A stretch of 64,000 bases of DNA from Mastigias papua (taxonomy: Eukaryota > Cnidaria > Scyphozoa > Rhizostomeae > Mastigiidae), in the NCBI GenBank assembly GCA_964019165.1, contig OZ025273.1, positions 1,694,501 through 1,758,500 of the forward strand, read 5' to 3'. Each line of letters begins with the position of its first letter. Position 1 is the first letter of the stretch. The position numbers and the translations under genes are program-made. Under the pieces are notes generated by a model. The model ran no database searches. It was not told the origin of the DNA and was given only the letters and a program-made list of their open reading frames with translations. Positions 1-39,100 of this stretch are shown here, one piece after another.

Positions 1-2844
1 AAATCTTGTTTCTTTTGCCCAACTTTCCCTTCATAAGAACTTTTAGAAACTCTGAAAGGATAATAGCCGTTACTGATCAATCAAAGAGTTGGCTTGGTCA
101 ATCAATTAAAGATATCATGGGTCCTCTCTTAAATATAAAGGTTATATATACGTTTCTCATTAGCATAAAAAGTGAACTTTCCCTTAGCTAGAATTTCTTC
201 ACAGTATAGGGAAACAATGCCTGGAAGATGAAGGGAAAATGCCCAAAGCTCATCACAGAATACCTCTACAAACAACCAATTTCAGCGAAGAAGTCTAGAA
301 TCTAACCTTAATATGCTACGGTAAGGAGTATGTATGCTAAACACAAATGTGCGATCAAGTGTCTTTGAAAACGGTTCAGTTCCTATCATTCTTTGTTCGA
401 ACTTATTCCTTACTGAAATTAGGTGTCAGGGACTCTATCCAAACAGAGTCAATCAATTCATTGAGCTTCTGGAACAAATCTGCGTCACTCTCGACTTATT
501 AAACCAACAAGGTCAAGATTAAAATTAACAGAACATGATTTAACATGCGTGGTGGATAACTGATGAATACCTTTCATAGGTGGGCAATTCGCGGTCCACA
601 TTCTACAGGTGGTGAAATCTACTTGTTCCCTGCAAGCAAGTCATAAAACGAGGTAGGGCATTACAATCGAGGCTATTCAAATTGAAACTAAAGTCTTGCT
701 TATGTAAATTGCCGAGGAGGTGAAAGAGGAAATGCTCGACTAATGAGATATTTTCATTATTTTCTCACGTAGATTTCATCCTACACGGCAATACCAAAAC
801 ACAGCTAGATCTTCCTTCAAAGGCAACATGAACATTTTCCAAATACAATAAGGGCAAGTCAGATCATTCATGTGCAGGAGCTTTCGGAATCTAAAAGGAC
901 AGTAACCCAGTATAGAAAAACTACACAATTATATATAGCGTAGTTTTCCAAAGGCAGCAGCTCAAATACACTGGTGCAAATTGAACTGTGAGTAAAGAGA
1001 AGATCATTTCATACAAAAGCCATACTTTTGCGGCATAGGGGAAAGGCTAATACATATGATCTTACAATATATCAACTGCCCATACAAACAACTTGTTCAT
1101 TCATATCAAATGTTCTTGGAACATTAAAAGTTTTTGTTTGCTAAGAAAATTTCACTTAATATGAATGCTTGCAGTTCGTTTTTACTTGTCAAAAATTTGC
1201 ACTTAAAACGTGAGTAGATGAAGACGGACTACGTACATGTCAAAATGGTGAGGTAAGACTAACCACGATTTCTAGGCACAAAAATGGTTCACTGATGTAC
1301 GAACATATGTAAGGGTATGCACATACGAAAGGAGGATCTCTCAGTGCACACTTGTAATCTTAAAAACCTCTGACGTCATATAGCACAACACACACACACC
1401 TAGCCACACCTACCCACAACTGCCCACACCCACACCCACGAGCGCGTCCCTGAACTTTGAACCTGGATGTTCCTTCATGACAGTGGAAATAAAAAGCGTG
1501 AATTTCTTAAAAGTTGCTTCTCAGCTAATATACATATATAGGTTGAGCTGGCTAATATACATAGTTTGGTAAAATTACATACTAAAACATACGTGACCAA
1601 TCAAGCTATTTCTACACAATACAAATGTTATAAAGTTCAGGGCATATGGGTATTGGTTCAAGGCTACCGGATCAAGCTAATTATGGTAAACATGGCAAAC
1701 ACAGAAGTGTTCTACAAATGAACCAAACAGGTCATCTTCATAAAATATTTGATAGCCGTCTGGTCAGCTCAGATTTAGTTAGCCTATTGTCGTGTAGAAA
1801 TTTCCTTAAGGCTGTTGCTTTGGATCAATGTGGATCCATTGGCTTCTTGCCCAGTACCCAGATTATCGATGATTCCGGGTAGACTTTCAATGAAAAACAA
1901 ATGCAAAATTATATCTTTACATTTCTATCACAATTTCACGTGTTGCTTTCACATTGCTTTATAACACATCTTACCCTTAAAATCTTCGTCTTCAAGAAAG
2001 CAGTGCCAATGAATTCTTAACAAACTTTTAGTCCTACCCTATGGCCTAAAAAGTTAAATGCAATGAAAAATATTGATAACTTTTAGTGAAAAATCTTTCC
2101 CATAAACAAATGGGAACGACCTATAGCATGTATGTTGGAAGACTTAGGCTCAACCCCCCCCAGAGGCTTATTCATCTCAAACACTTTAGAGGGCGCTTAT
2201 TGCACAGGGGGGCCTTATTGAGAGGGGGAACTAAAAAGAGAAATTACGGTACATTTTCTATCAAATATCAACTAAAAAACTGAAATAAAACATTGCATTA
2301 TAAAACACATCAACAAAATTATCTACAATGCTTTCCATCCATATATTCAAGATGAAAAATGTCTTTTTTCTTTCTCCTGGTAATTCAATAGATTACAACG
2401 ATGATCTCCCAAACGAAAACATTAAAATCAAATGCCTGTTTGCGCTAAAAAATGTTGCCGCGCGATAAATGGATGTTTACAACTTCAATGAAGTTAACTG
2501 TTTATAGCTAGAATAAATATGATATACACGGTGCATAGCGTTTTAAACGTAAATAGGCCTAAGACACTTTTGCATATTTTTAGATACTATAATAGCTCTT
2601 AGGTTTTCTTTTACTTTTCTCTCACTAAATGCTATTTGTTACATGGTAACTCAGAAATCAGCATTTTGGCTTCCTCCATAATGTAAGACGCTTCACTGAT
2701 AAATATTTCCAGAAAGTCTTGAAACAGCATATTTGCGGTAACCGCTAAGTGGTCCTAGAGTTCATTCAAGAATGGAGTTGCGTCAAAAACAGCGATAGAT
2801 AATCTGCAGTCCAATAATGAATCAACATTAGATATATCGCTTGG
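1..2844. other. Intergenic region 3' of GARNL3
   Basis: No frame here resembles a known protein and no splice-compatible exon chain was found. It holds a C/A-rich tract at 1384-1440 (CACACACACACC, then CCACACC units) and the G-run repeat at 2147-2240. The 3' untranslated region of GARNL3 probably extends into its right end. Confidence 0.6.
2147..2240. repeat. G/C-run 'CTTATT' interspersed repeat fragment
   Basis: AGAGGCTTATTCATCTC, GAGGGCGCTTATTGCACAGG and GGGGCCTTATTGAGAGGGGG follow one another as degenerate tandem units. The same pattern recurs at 25550-25660 and, more weakly, at 62760-62805 and 63060-63120. Confidence 0.55.
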
Positions 2845-26821
<23,977 letters not shown>

Positions 26822-29800
26822 TCTATATCATTTACCTCTGAGAATCTTTTATTGAAAACTCTCAAGATTACACAATATAGATGAAAGTATAGTACGACCG
26901 AGCAAACTGACGGTCTCACATGATGCTTTTCTATTTCCTCGTAAAGTGCACGCATGAAATCTTTCTTTGCTATGATTTTCTGGCTACTCACTAGCAGCAG
27001 TTTCTACATGATGGCACGAAGGAATTCGTAATGCGACTATGTGCTGTTAAGAAACCACGACCAATTGATTTTGCATATAGATCTACAGTTAGGCCGATTT
27101 GCAAAGTGGCGCACTGCACGGGTTCACTAGCAACATAAAACAAAAATCAACAAAGAAACAATTCAGAACAAAGATGAAGCAGAAACAACCCATTGAAATC
27201 AAACCTGCTACTAAATGTCTTTCTTCTCTTGATGGCTTGGTGTTTATCTATCAGTTCATTTTCCATTGTTGTTTCTGCAGAACGGCCATTATGACATCTC
27301 CATGATGATACGAGATTTGTTGTTCCCTGTGATTAAATTAAGGCGGCAAATCGACGATGACTCAACATGATTACGTCCACAGACTTCCTTGTTCTGGTAG
27401 GGGGCATTTCAGGTATGGGGGACTTAGTATAATGTCAAGAAAACGCCCCCTTCTTTTCTTCCTTTGTAGCAGCCCTTCATATTACCTCGTATTTAAAAAG
27501 TCAATGCAAATGGACACCCCCTCATTTGAACGCCCTCTCTAAAAACTTCTATGGACAGAGGATGGCTCATTGGCTCGACGTGTTTGTCTTTTATGTTTGT
27601 TACTTTCCAAAGAGAAATGGTCAAATGGTGGACCATATCTTTATTAGAATCCGTTCCATACACCAAAAGAATACATAGCAGAGCAGAGGGAGAGGCTTCC
27701 TTTAACATCGTTGAGTAAGACTATGGTAACGTGGAGGAATTCATAAATTTTGATTGTATGATTTTGTAAAGAAAGCTAAAAATGAACTTAATTTTGATAT
27801 GTGTACTTGGTAGTGACATTTTCATGGACGGTTAGTATGAAAAAGAACGCTCCAGGTTAGCTCTGATACATGAGCTAACTATTGCTAGAACCAGAGGGGA
27901 CATAAAACCCATTTTAAACTTCATGTAAACGAAAAATTTACCTAATATCTTTATTATATTATATATTTCCAAATCTTTATCACTTCAACTTCTCGGATGT
28001 TGTAATGGAAGATAGCGAAAATAGATTTCTAGAGTATCTAGACATTCCCCAACATTTCTACAGGCTCGGCTGCACTTCAATGCTTTCATCGGTTCCAAAA
28101 ACAAGAGCAGAGTGGCATGAAAAATGTACTAGTTGATTTGTAAGACAAATAAGCTGTTGCGGCTAAATTGGTGTGCACATTTAAAGGAGCGCAAGAGTGA
28201 CCAGGTGTAAGAATGTAGATAGACAGAGGAAATTCCACTTTTAACATGCTAGTATCTACGTATGTTATTTGTGTCAATTTACTAATGATTTATACCACAT
28301 ACTACGGTGGCAATGTTCACTAAAAACGTTGTAACGTAAGGTAAACAAATAAACTACACAAACATATTTACTATAAAAATGAATGGCTCCTATTGTTTGA
28401 ATGAGAAATGTAAATGTAATAAAACTCCTGCATTTTTCATACATAACCCTTACAATACTACTTGAACTGTCTGTTGTATACAAACGAGGTAGCTACCGTA
28501 CCAACCGAGGTCAAAATGGAGGTTGAAAAAGCTTAGTACTATAACGAGACTCTACTGTTTAAATCTAAACGAACATCGATTCATGTCTTCCGCAACTTGG
28601 GAGGCGAATTATGACAAAAAGTGTCATCAATAACGGATAACTGATACACTTCATAAGAATCAAAATTTAAAGAAAGCAATAAGTGGTACAAGGATATTAT
28701 CCTTAGAACTGGGAATTCGATACTGTATCCCAGCATGGAAATTTAGAAATATGCAATGTAAAAGCAGAAATGAAAACCAGAATGATTAAGATCGATTGAA
28801 TGAAGGTACTACAAAGAGACAAGATTGACAAGAACACATGAGAAGATGAAGAAATTCACTCTGCATAACCAATTTTACTATAATTCTTTTAAGTAGTAGC
28901 AAAACACTACTATAGTTATTGTCATTATAGTGCAATGCATTTATTAGAGACAAAAATCTTCAAAGAACTTGCAAGGAACAGAAGGAAATAACATCCAACT
29001 AAATGGGTCACGGCACCAAAAATGTATTCCTGATAAAATGTCCAACAAGCCACCTGGGTCAAAAAACCATGCAAGGAGCGCCAGGAAGCCCAAGGCATGT
29101 ATTGATGCACAAACAGGGAACAAGCATAGTTCAAAAGTTGATCGTATATCAAAAAGGTAAAATACAAAGCCTAGGCGAGAATGCAGGTACGGAAAAATAC
29201 AAAGATTGCACTAATGGGAGCACAGCAAGCGGTTCTCAAATCGCTGCCATACTCCATAAGCACAATATTTTATAATGCATGGAAAATGGTTCTGCCAATA
29301 CTTACAACAGAAGCAATAGACTGAAAGCCTAGTGTAACAAACAGAGTGACTAATGGCTAGAATCCAATACCATATAGACGAGAAAGTAAGCAGCTGGCCT
29401 ATACTATAACAATAAGAAGTAGATAGGCCCAATCAATTAACCAAATCAACTAGCTTATCCAAACAAACTAGCAGTGAATCGAAATAGATCAATTTAGCAA
29501 CTGAGCTATGCTGGGTTTTATCTGATCGTGGTTCAACACCTATATTTACCAATATGAAAAATAAAGAGAAAGTAAAGGCATGACAGATATGTGTACGCCA
29601 CTCTCTATCTTAGCGGGCAAATGAAAACCTAAATTTTATAAGACCAACCATACAGCTTCCTGAAATTTTGCCACGAAGCATTTAATACGAGAATTCTAAT
29701 AGCAAGTGTTCATGAACAGGGAAACAGAGCTTTCTCAACACAATAGGCATTTAATTCGACAGGATTACTTAGGGCCTTGACTCTAATATCATCGAAAGTG

Positions 29801-30169
29801 TACCTCTACACACATACACCAGAAAAAAGGTATCCAACATGCTTGATAGACCAATTTTAGTGCTAGCTAGAACATAAAACTGCAAATACGGGAGTATCTT
29901 TAAGAATACGACTTAGTCCCTCTATCTAGGGTAACAAGAGTCGAAAATGTTTATGAAAGATTCTCAACGCGGCCCCCATTACCAATACTATCAATCTATA
30001 TGTAAACGATCTATTTCCTGATATAGATCTAATCGTAAGCACTAACACTCACCTACCCAGCAAAAAATCACAACCATAAAGATATCTACACTATACCAGC
30101 CAAAACATTGTAATTTATGACAATAATCCCACCCTACCACCATAAAAGATAAGATAACAATTCGGTCCA
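26822..30169. other. Spacer between C1orf21-like gene and GARNL3
   Basis: It should contain the GARNL3 5' untranslated region and promoter on its left and the C1orf21-like 3' end on its right. There is no CpG island. Overlapping frames on both strands at 28925-29275 are open for 60-90 codons but match nothing I know; the minus strand there has a CTAATAAATG polyadenylation-like site (28943-28950), so a terminal exon of a noncoding or unknown transcript is possible. Confidence 0.5.
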
Positions 30170-33100
30170 TTACGTTATGCTTGTTCTACAGGCGTCAACG
30201 AGCTGGCCCTCGAAAGGGGGGTTGTTCTCATTGTACCTAAACAACGAAACAGATATTTAGATGAATTTGTTAACTCTGCATAAACTGATGACGGCTGATT
30301 ATGATGCCTACCTACTAACTGTTAAATGAGAGACGCCTAAACATAAACTATACAGAAGAAATACAACAAACCGAAATTGTACATTCTTGACATATACATA
30401 CTAAATCCTCATAAATATTTTGTGTACATATTTTCTGATTTTCTGACCTACATAAAAACGGAATATGAACAGAGAAAAGCACGGATGTCATGACGGAGAA
30501 AGCGTCATTACTATAAAGTGACTTCTCTTAGGTGTAAAAAAATACTCAGTGAAGTAAGCTCACAATTCTAAGTAAAGCTACTTATCTCTAATGCAGATAC
30601 TAAACTTCTAAAGATAATTTCACATTTTCATTGTCCATCAGTAAATTACTTCATTTCAATGACTTTGAAAGGCCAAAGGCAACCTATTAAGCTAAATAAA
30701 GAACGGTGACGCTTCTTCGGCTTCATCTGACAGCTTGTTTATCAGCTAGGTAACAGAAAAAAACTCATAAGTCGTCCTGATACAATTAACTAAGAACAGC
30801 CACAGAATAGCATCTTTCATCATAGAACAGAATAACACTTTGAAGACCTCTTGAATTGAAGATGTGCTAAAAGCAACAACTCGTTTTCTTAGAGCACTTT
30901 ACACAAACATGCTAGTTCTAATGTAAAACATCTTGCTATGGCTATGCATCCCTTTTAACTTCAAAGTGTTCCTCAATCTTACCAGCCACTCCTACATTTA
31001 TATAAGATAAAAAGTACTTAGACTCCGCTCCATTCCAAACTTCGTACTGACCAGACCTGCTAAATGTTCACCCTCCCCTATATACTAACTAATACCACTG
31101 TCCCTAGAACGGGAAACCAGACAGTAGGTAAAGAGAGTTCCCAACAACCAAGTGCAAGCACTCATGTCCAAACTGGTCTTTAGATAATAAGTATTTAACG
31201 CATATTATGAAATATCGATCAAATCTCTACTGGTCGTGCCAAACACGAGCCCACACCTATGTAGCCTTTAACTGGTATCAATGTCAACTTTAATCGTACA
31301 AAAGTCAGGGGAAATTTTGCCATCTTTGTATTACAACTCCAAGAAATTTAACTAGTTGAACTCAGTACAATTCTTTACTTTATATTGAAACTCAATTAAT
31401 ATGCTAAGTTGCCACAAGTCTAGCTCACATATCCAATATATTTACAAAGCTATAGCTGTTCTGAGCGCTGAAAAATACAATTTTTCTTAGAGAGGAAATC
31501 CAAGAGCTCCAGCCTGTTAAATCAATTTGAGTTGTGATTAATAAGCTAAAAAGCTAATATTACCTGCATTCCGATTGACCACGGTTTACTCTTTCATCTT
31601 CGGAGATGTAATCCGGGCCCTAAAATGAAGTATCCAGTGTTACTCAAAAGAGAAGCTAGCCCAACAATACAGATATGAATGCTGCTCAAGAACCTCTGCT
31701 TCATTCAGTGATAGATGGTCGTAATGCTACAGCATGCATGTTTGTTACTAAACGTAGCATTCATTGCTCCGTATTCAAAAGCTGCCAGGCTGAATGTCCT
31801 AAGAACTGTATACTGTTGAGTGCCGAACAAACGGGGGGTGGGGGTGAGAATAATGGGGGATTGAAAGATGTTCTGAAAAATAATAATTTGGGGGCTCGAA
31901 CAAATGGTGGGCGTTGGAAAATATAACACATGGCTATTGCAAAGAACAACTTAGGAAGAATGACTAATCAAATATTGTCAATAAACAGCAAGGCAAAGGA
32001 CATTTAAGTTGTACTGTAAGCGATTATTAAATAAATTTCTGGTTAGTCTCTAAGTAAATAAAAATATTCCCTGCGAAAAACATAATTTCACTGAAAAAAT
32101 CTTTAAAACTAACAAATGGGGCGTTGGAATAAGTGCGGGGGGTTGAAAAAATTCAAAAATTAACAATCGGTGGGGAGTAATTATTCGGTACTCAAGAGTA
32201 CTACATGTAGTTCCTCAGATGTTGTCAAAAATCGCTCTTGAAATGTGCATAATTTTAAGAATAACGCAAATCTAAAATTAACAAAAATTCAGAACATCGA
32301 GCCTTAACAAAATTTACTTGGCTCGTCTAAAAAAGAGTGTAGTACCTCTTGCATATGTCTAATATCTATAAAGTATTGCTAGTGGGACAAAACTTGCCAT
32401 AGCTGATATCACTAGATCATTTGTATGAGGACTCGACGGTAGTTGTTAAGTTAAAATGACCCTACAACGCTTCATAAGCAAATATAACAAAACCACTTTG
32501 GATCCGTGATGCATGGATGAAGAAAGTTAAACATCCAGTAACTGTTACTGAGGAGGATATACCCAGCTGGTATGTAGGGGTTATATTCCCAGCAGAGTGA
32601 TGTTTCATTGCTTCGATGTATTCACCAATTCCAAACACACCGGTTTGGAGCTTAATATCGACTTTAATTGTACGTAATAATTCCACAGATATGAAAATCT
32701 CTACTTCGAGATATTTTTCAATTTTTCTCTTGACTAACATCTAGTGAAAATTCCAAAACATTTATACAAAGTTCCCAGCTGCCGATTAAGTTTAATCTCC
32801 AGTTTCAAAATAAACAGTATTAGACCATTCCAAATTGCATTTGTCTCGAGGTTTGTCATTGTGCAAAGCTAATCCTATATTGAAAAGAGATGATTTGAAA
32901 TCACTCATCTTGTGAACCGGGTTTTGGCAGAGGTTCATTCAGCGCCAAATATCTACGATTTCTTTTGTATAGATGGAAGATATCAAACAGTGTGTTGACT
33001 TTGACAAAATCCAACATAATAATCATAACTGTCAAGTGTACATCTGATTCCGAATAGCTTGATTTCTGAAATATTTATGCAAATTGCAAGAATTTCCTCA

Positions 33101-36100
33101 AATTATTCATTTCATCCCTCTTGCAAATGTGCCGGGAAGATTCATCTAAGGGGGAGGGGGGCGAAAGGTCGAACAATTTTTCAAATAGAACAAGAAATAT
33201 GGCTTTATTAGCAAAACATCCATCTGCTATAAGCAGTGTTTCTAAAACGTTTCACGCACGTTGTTATCATTTTATACCACTACCCCTTCCTAGCACCTTT
33301 TCTCGTTGAATTTGGATCATTGCAAGAAAAACATGGTCGACCGAATCACATGCTTGTTCCGATCAATAAAGTCGAACCGAAAGAGCCTACCAAGACAAAG
33401 CCCACTGTACCAGTCATCGCCCATATTAAGCAAAGGAGTTTGAGATAAAAATGATGTAGAGAGACCGTTATCTTCACATATCCGTACATCCTTCTAGTAC
33501 AGAAATGCCCTTTCAGGTCTGCAGTGATTAAATCAAAAGGTGCTCAATTAAATGTCCTTCCCCATGTGTGACTCGTACATTCGGAAAGGCCTACCATAGC
33601 GGACAATTATTCTGGGCTTTTGATATATTTATTTACTTATCTATATACTAATTGATTTAAAATTCTTTAGGCACGGTAGCCAAATCAATCTAAGGATTGA
33701 CTTACAGCAAAGAGCTATCAGCTTCATGAGGTAAGAAGGCAAATCCTACTTCATCGTCATTTCTATCTCCCTAGTGTAGTGACCAAGTATCCATTAGCCG
33801 TTTGGTGGGTAATGGACACGCATACAATTCATAGCTTGCGATGGGACACAAAAAACATCGAGCTTTCAGCACTGAAAACAGCAAACGAACGCCCTGACAA
33901 CTCAGCATTATCCAAAAATCCAATGCACTTGCAGCAAAAAAAGCAAAATAGGAGAGTATTTACCGCATCAATTTTGCGATCCAGCATCTCAAAGAAGTCC
34001 AGTTGAGACTGTGTACATTTTCTGGAAGAAAGAAATTAATCTCATGTATGCAGTATGATATCTGTATAAAAGTATAACACAATAATTAACAACCGTTGAT
34101 GTTTAGCAAAACGCTGGATTGCCTGCACACAAATTCTGGTCATTCAACATTTGAAATTCTTATGTTGGGTGAAATTTGTTCCATGTCAGAAAAATGCTAA
34201 ACAGTCCCATTGCTTTTGGTATGTGATGGCCTGTTGCGTGAAATTTTGGAAGAAATATTGAATATTTTAAGCGGGGCTATAGCACTAGAAGGATGACTGT
34301 ACACTATCCTTCAATCTAACTACAATGTCATAAATGTTTGCACCATCTAATAGTAATACTGATAAGGGTAGATGGCTTATAGCTCATGGGACAAATGAAG
34401 AGATTGCAAAACTCGCCTGATGATAAATTTGTGAGTCGTGTTCTCGCATGTATAAATACGTCACCTGCTAATTACTTCGCGGTGACACTCACATGAAGAC
34501 ACATGAAGGCGGTCAAAACTTGAAATGCTGCAACAATTGCCTATGCCGTATTGATACCAAAAGTCAGCCCACTTAAAAATGTTTGTTATAACCAATGAAT
34601 GTACTGATCTATTGTGACGAAGCGGCAACGCCGATTGTTAAAATACAAGCAACGAATGCAGCCATGGATTTATACAATATATAAAATCAATATACAATAT
34701 CACTCATTAGGTAGGCTGATATAAAAAAAGAAGAAGGGGGGTTCGCCTGAAAAAATGTGGGAGTTGTTATAAAGCTTCTGAATTCAGTGGTATCAATTTA
34801 AACAAGAAGGATGCACTGTATTTCCAAACACTACAGTTTGGCTGAGTAAAGAAGAATTAAAAAAGCAAAAAACTGTTAGAAATTAATCGTCATAAATTAA
34901 ACATGAATTGAATATTTACTTTTCTGATTTAGAGCTTGTTAATACAGGCCTAGAAAATAGATCATAAAAAGTTGTTATAAAGCAAGTTATAAACATAATT
35001 AAGGATTATTTTATTGGTGTCCTTGAGAAAACTCGTAGACATGAATAAACAGGCTAATTAAATACACAATGAATATTGTCAATATCAAATTTAGCCAGAA
35101 GAAATCCTACACTGCCTTGAGTTAAGCGAAAACAAGGCAAAATTATTGAGCACAGAAGCATGCACTAGTGAATCCTTGAGGGTTCGATTGGTGAGGTATA
35201 TTTTCCTCCACATAAGAAAGATGAGCAAGTTGGGTTCAAGACAATCTATACATTTGGTTATTACAGTAAAAGGTTGTTTCACGCACGAAGTAGACGTAGT
35301 CTAGCAACAGACAATATCATTTAGAAAAAATTCTCAAATCGATCAAAACTATATATCTAAAGTTTGCATTAAACAATCTGTATAGAACTAACATAAGGAT
35401 AAAAATAAGACATGAAAGGAAGTGCCAGCATGAATGGCAATAGGAACGAGGCCAATGAAACATGGTGCTTGACAATGTAGAGAATACGCAGACATGAATA
35501 CAATAGGTCGAGGGAAGTCCTAGTAAAGGATGAAAATTGAAAGGAACCAAGAGGGAAAATAGAAGTCTACATACTTTACGCAAGAAAATGTGCTCAAAAT
35601 AATGAAGAGAAATAACTGAACATTGTGAGAAAAACAATTGCAAATAAGTTTCAAATGTCTCGTATCAGAAAGACATTCCAAAAAGAAAGCCAAAGGTCAA
35701 AAGGAGAAAAGGAACTGAATGAATATAAAACTCAAAGAAGACGATAACAGAGCCAAAATCCATCAACGCAACATTAAGATTGGCTATAATCATCTGTCTA
35801 AGTTATAAAATAACAGAAAAAAATTAAGATACGCATGAATTATACAAAATAGCAGTGAAACGAATAAGTTAACGATAAAAAATACTTCTTACCTCCCTTT
35901 GCTTGTTTTTGTTTCAATATTCTGTAAATGAAAATGGTAAAAATAATGAATAAAATAAAAATTCAAATAAATTAAAATTGTAGACAAGAACTAACTTTTC
36001 ACAGGAGAATCAGCTGGAAAATACGGGACGGTCTGAAAAGAAAGCTGTCACCTTGTACTCTTGCTTAGTTATTTGCTAAGCTAGGACCCTCCTACAGGAT

Positions 36101-39100
36101 TGGGTGAAAATGGCGTACCCAACAGTTTTTATATTGAATGAGAAAATGAGGCTAGAATTCAATAAATGCAGCTGCTGGATCTATAAGCTATTAGGTTTTA
36201 AGTGAACTTTTTGCTCTGCATTGGCTGTGACATAGGGTAAATAATGTTGGGCAGCTGAGAGTGATCGCTCTAAGATATATTCGCTTTTGAAAATTGGATT
36301 ATCGCTTTGCACCCATCAACGCAAATAATAAACCAAAGTTGGCAAAATAAATGACAACAAAGCTGTGAAACTCGATTAATCAAAGCATCACAAAAATTTG
36401 ATACCTAAATGACGGAGTTGCAACTGATTCAAAAGAAAGAGAGCGAAGAATCTATTAAAACACTGACATTGCACTTATGGCCATTTCAGACAATTTTATA
36501 AAATAAATTATAGTAGATTTATATAAATTATGATACTTTGTCACTAGCTACAACAGGGGCTTCTTTTAAGAAAACTAATCAAACTGGACATGCAGCGTCT
36601 TCGAAGTTTTTGTATTAAGCCAGAAATAATTTTGGCTTGTAAGTACACGAGAGCCAATATATACAATACATATATCTATATAATTCATGCTTTTAGGGGA
36701 GGTACAGAGTCAAATCTGGCAAGTCCATGGGGACCTTGCCCCCAGGCCCCCCCCCTTGGCTACGGGCCTGATTAATACTGAAATAATGGAAAAGCTAAGA
36801 AGGTTTCACTCCTGGACGAAAAAAGCCTGCGTATAAGAGATGTGTATTGACCTACTTAGAAACCAATTGCAAACAGCACAGTAAGTGAATCAGGGCAAAG
36901 AATAAAAATCAGTTGAAACCATTTGAAACTATAGGAAAAACGTACCGAATTCTTTTTATTACTTTTATTTTTGTCCGTGTAAGAACCATTCGAAGTATTG
37001 TTCTTCGAGTTTCCATTTGAATTTATATTGCTATCTTTGTTGGAGCCCTGATCTGTTGCGGAAGCATCTGTGAAGAAACAACAACAATCACTAAACAAGG
37101 AAAATCGATAGTTTGCTGGAGAAATTCATTATTGCACGAAAATGTTCCCACTTTTTTGTGCAATAGAGAAATAAAAACTTATAACTACTAAACATCATAA
37201 ATTAAAATTAAAACAAGCAACCAGGTTGTAATCATTACTTAGCTGTCTAAATCTGCCTACTTAGACTTATATCACTTTCGTAATACCTAAACAATTTGAC
37301 TGGACATTAAAGCACAAGATAAGATAAGAACAAAAAGTGTTAATTTGCAAGTAAGTCTGGATAATCCAAATCTTTATCATGGCGACAGAATGCTTTTAAT
37401 ATGAAGTACTTCTGATGACGTTGGTGATCTTTGGGATGGTAGAGAGGTCATAGTAATCAAATAACATGTCCTATAATATGTATTACACTGCAAAACCTCT
37501 GCAGTACAAACGAATATAGAACTGGCAAATCTGCAAACACAAAACTTAATATCTACTGCAGGGACATCGCGATCCCTTTGATTTGGGGAGTGTAGCCTTC
37601 AATTCTTCCAAAAGTACTTGATCTTAACGATGTAAAGACTGGATTTTACCTGAATCTTCCTATGCTCAAAAAGTTGCAGGGGGGGGGTGTCACCCCCATA
37701 AGTCCTCCGGTCGCTACGCCCTGATCTACCGACTAATCTACTATTGAAATTAAGAAAATTGGCGGCTGTAAACAAAACAAACACACACAGCTACGAACTT
37801 CAGAAGACTTTCCAAGCTAGGGCGTTTTTGCAACCACTCAACATTGGAAAGAACACTCAAGTATCTTCGTAACCTGATAATATGCACCATTTCTGATCGA
37901 ACATAGGTCTGGAGGCGGAATTCTATCACAGGTGTACTCAACAAATGTCGACCTCTGCCAACGTTCCCTTCTCATCACCAACCAACAACAGATTGTACCC
38001 CGGTCAATCTGTGATTTTATGAACTGCCTATCAAATACTTGGTGGGGGGGGGGGGGAGGGCGGGTTACGCTTTATAGTACATGATGAAAAAGTAATAATG
38101 TATCTGAAGCGGAGCGTCCTGTTGATTGCAAAATTCTTTTCAGACAACTATGAGCAAGTACTCACTTCAAAATAGACAGAGAGATATGTTTTATCATATA
38201 TCATTTGACGCTGTATTGCAGAAACTTAACAAATGATATAACTACAGATTAGCTTTTCTTTAGAAGGCAGGTATTCGTGATAATACACAAAAGTTCAATA
38301 AGATATGCCCAACAGAAGGCCAAATCTCGAGTATAACTAGAACATATCAATTTGCAACTAAATGCCAACTTTCTCCGGCTATTTGTGGTATGGTTGTTAA
38401 CTCATATTCCATGTATAGATACACATTTGACATTCGGCAACTTCCTATAAATCGAACATTCGCTGCCGCGATCGACTATTTCAATTCACCTCGTTTACGT
38501 AAACGAGATGGAAATACCATAGAAATACTGTCCATTAGCTCGAAAATTCGATAACTTGAACAAATATAAATTTCACATGACAGTTCTAGTTATCGAATAT
38601 CAACAATATTTAATCCAGGAATTGAGCTAACTTGAGCAAACGAAAAGTGAGGCATTTTTATAAAGATTATCATAAAACTCCCTATCATTGATGAAAAAAT
38701 CTTTCCATATCCTTCAGCTGGATTCCTACTAATCTTCCACTTAAATGTTGTTTGAAATTGCAATGCTTTCTTGCATTATTTAGCTTCCTCTGCAGCACTT
38801 TGCATATCTGACCATCTGGCAAGGCGCGCAACTTCAGGGGTCCTAGGGGTCTAGGCCCATGCCTTTTTCATCATGAAAGGGTACAGTCCCCCATTTCTCG
38901 GGAAAATATGAAATTTTTGTTGTATTTTTCTTACGTAGAACTCCCAATAACCATCCTAAAACTTGAAAATTACGAAATCATGCAAACTCCTGTAATGCCA
39001 GATCCTTTTCTAAATCTCAAAATAAGTCTTCCAAGTTATGACCTCTCTAAAAAATGTCTGAGTGTGCCCTCTATAACATGGTAGGCCACTGCCCTCGAAA

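Noticed and set aside
1384..1440. CACACC repeats as a possible telomere-like repeat
   Set aside because: Units are irregular (CCACACC, CCCACAA, CCCACAC) and not TTAGGG-type; treated as low complexity.
28925..29275. Overlapping frames on both strands
   Set aside because: No protein match and no splice-compatible chain to a neighbour; kept only as a note on a possible noncoding terminal exon.
32462..32740. 92-codon minus frame between C1orf21-like exons 5 and 6
   Set aside because: It has no match to the family, and the flanking exons already join in frame without it.
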